Below are positions 6,706 through 7,075 of a stretch of 7,075 bases of DNA, in pieces (position 1 is the first letter of the stretch; every line of letters begins with the position of its first letter). The notes under the pieces are model-generated. The model saw only the letters and a list, made by a program, of their open reading frames with translations, made no database searches and was not told the origin of the DNA. The stretch comes from Alphaproteobacteria bacterium. Lineage in GTDB: Bacteria; Pseudomonadota; Alphaproteobacteria; Micropepsales; Micropepsaceae. The stretch is from NCBI GenBank assembly GCA_019508105.1, contig JAEKMB010000208.1, positions 1-7,075 on the forward strand, given 5' to 3'. The position numbers were made by a program, and so were the translations under genes.

Positions 6706-7075
6706 TGATCGGGGCATCCGCTGCCATATTCGTTGAAGGCCATGATCGAGGCGTCCATCCGGGCCCTGGCTTTCTTCTTGTTGTTCTCGGCAGCGAGAAT
6801 GCGGTGGTTCTCGATCGTGACCAGCGCCATCGCCACCGGCTTGCCGGCATCGGGCCGCGATTGACGCAGCGATACGAAGTCGCGGATGCAGCGCTGATAG
6901 GCGTCGGACGCCGCGGCATAGCGCCTGGTCGCCGCCATGCCGGCCACGATCTCTTCGCGGCTGGCGACCAGGCCATTCACCGGCGCCGGCATCTGGGGCG
7001 CCGTGCAATTGTTGCGCGCGAAGCTTTGGCCCACCCAGGCGGGATCGGGACGGGTATCGGTCACCTCTCCGGTCT
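6702..7075 (-). CDS. Unrecognised small Cys-containing protein, probably exported, 5' end cut by window edge
   Basis: The frame is open from the right window edge to TGA 6704-6702. A GTG at 7064 would give 120 residues, but the GGAG next to it is only two bases away and the frame continues upstream, so the true start, perhaps with a signal peptide, probably lies outside. Visible parts: NNCTAPQMPAP with a Cys and a Pro-rich stretch, a helical region with SREEIVAGMAATRRYAAASDAYQRCIRDF, then NNKKKARARMDASIMAFNEYG and a third Cys near the C-terminus (C20, C59, C117 counting from the GTG). The pattern of C-x-P-x-P followed by an amphipathic helix with AYQRC resembles small secreted hypothetical proteins common in Alphaproteobacteria, from memory only. 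Function unknown. It overlaps the propeller gene by ATGA, so the two are likely translated together. Confidence 0.72.
   Translation of the reverse strand, partial: TGEVTDTRPDPAWVGQSFARNNCTAPQMPAPVNGLVASREEIVAGMAATRRYAAASDAYQRCIRDFVSLRQSRPDAGKPVAMALVTIENHRILAAENNKKKARARMDASIMAFNEYGSGCPDQ

Noticed and set aside
6706..7008. N-terminal extension of the propeller protein to 7008
   Set aside because: The extra 101 residues are Arg/Gly-rich, lie over the small Cys-protein gene in another frame, and precede an evident signal peptide.

Overview
The window reads as a GC-rich proteobacterial chromosome segment, most likely alphaproteobacterial. This is inferred from base composition, the protein families present and their spelling; no RNA gene or other taxonomic marker is present. 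All eight genes that can be supported lie on the minus strand, so the order of transcription runs from the right edge to the left. No tRNA, rRNA, CRISPR array, insertion sequence or phage gene was seen.

Right block (about 7075 to 5179) is a tight run of three secreted or exported proteins. First is an unrecognised small Cys-containing protein cut by the window edge. It overlaps by ATGA with a YncE-like/lactonase-like beta-propeller protein, whose reading frame is broken by an apparent one-base loss near 5933-5940. Seven bases after that comes an exported lipocalin.

Middle block (about 5113 to 1237) is a MoxR/VWA operon. A membrane-anchored trypsin-like (HtrA-type, PDZ-less) serine protease is followed 12 bases later by a MoxR AAA+ ATPase, then a DUF58 protein with a VWA-like fold, then a BatA-type membrane VWA protein that overlaps DUF58 by ATGA. 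In this family MoxR ATPases are thought to act as chaperones that work with VWA proteins containing a metal-ion-dependent adhesion site (MIDAS). The linked protease suggests an envelope quality-control module, which is inference. The DUF58 gene lacks its usual N-terminal third. MoxR runs past its normal end and through the conserved DUF58 bases in another frame. This looks like a deletion that joined the two genes, or an assembly fault.

Left block (1130 to 1) holds the first 376 codons of a protein resembling the large subunit of N,N-dimethylformamidase, with an export signal that has a twin-arginine pair. The C-terminal half, which would carry the iron-binding residues, lies outside the window.

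The gaps at 1131-1236 and 5084-5178 are the only intergenic spaces of note. The second carries a weak candidate promoter. No stretch longer than 300 bases lacks a gene.
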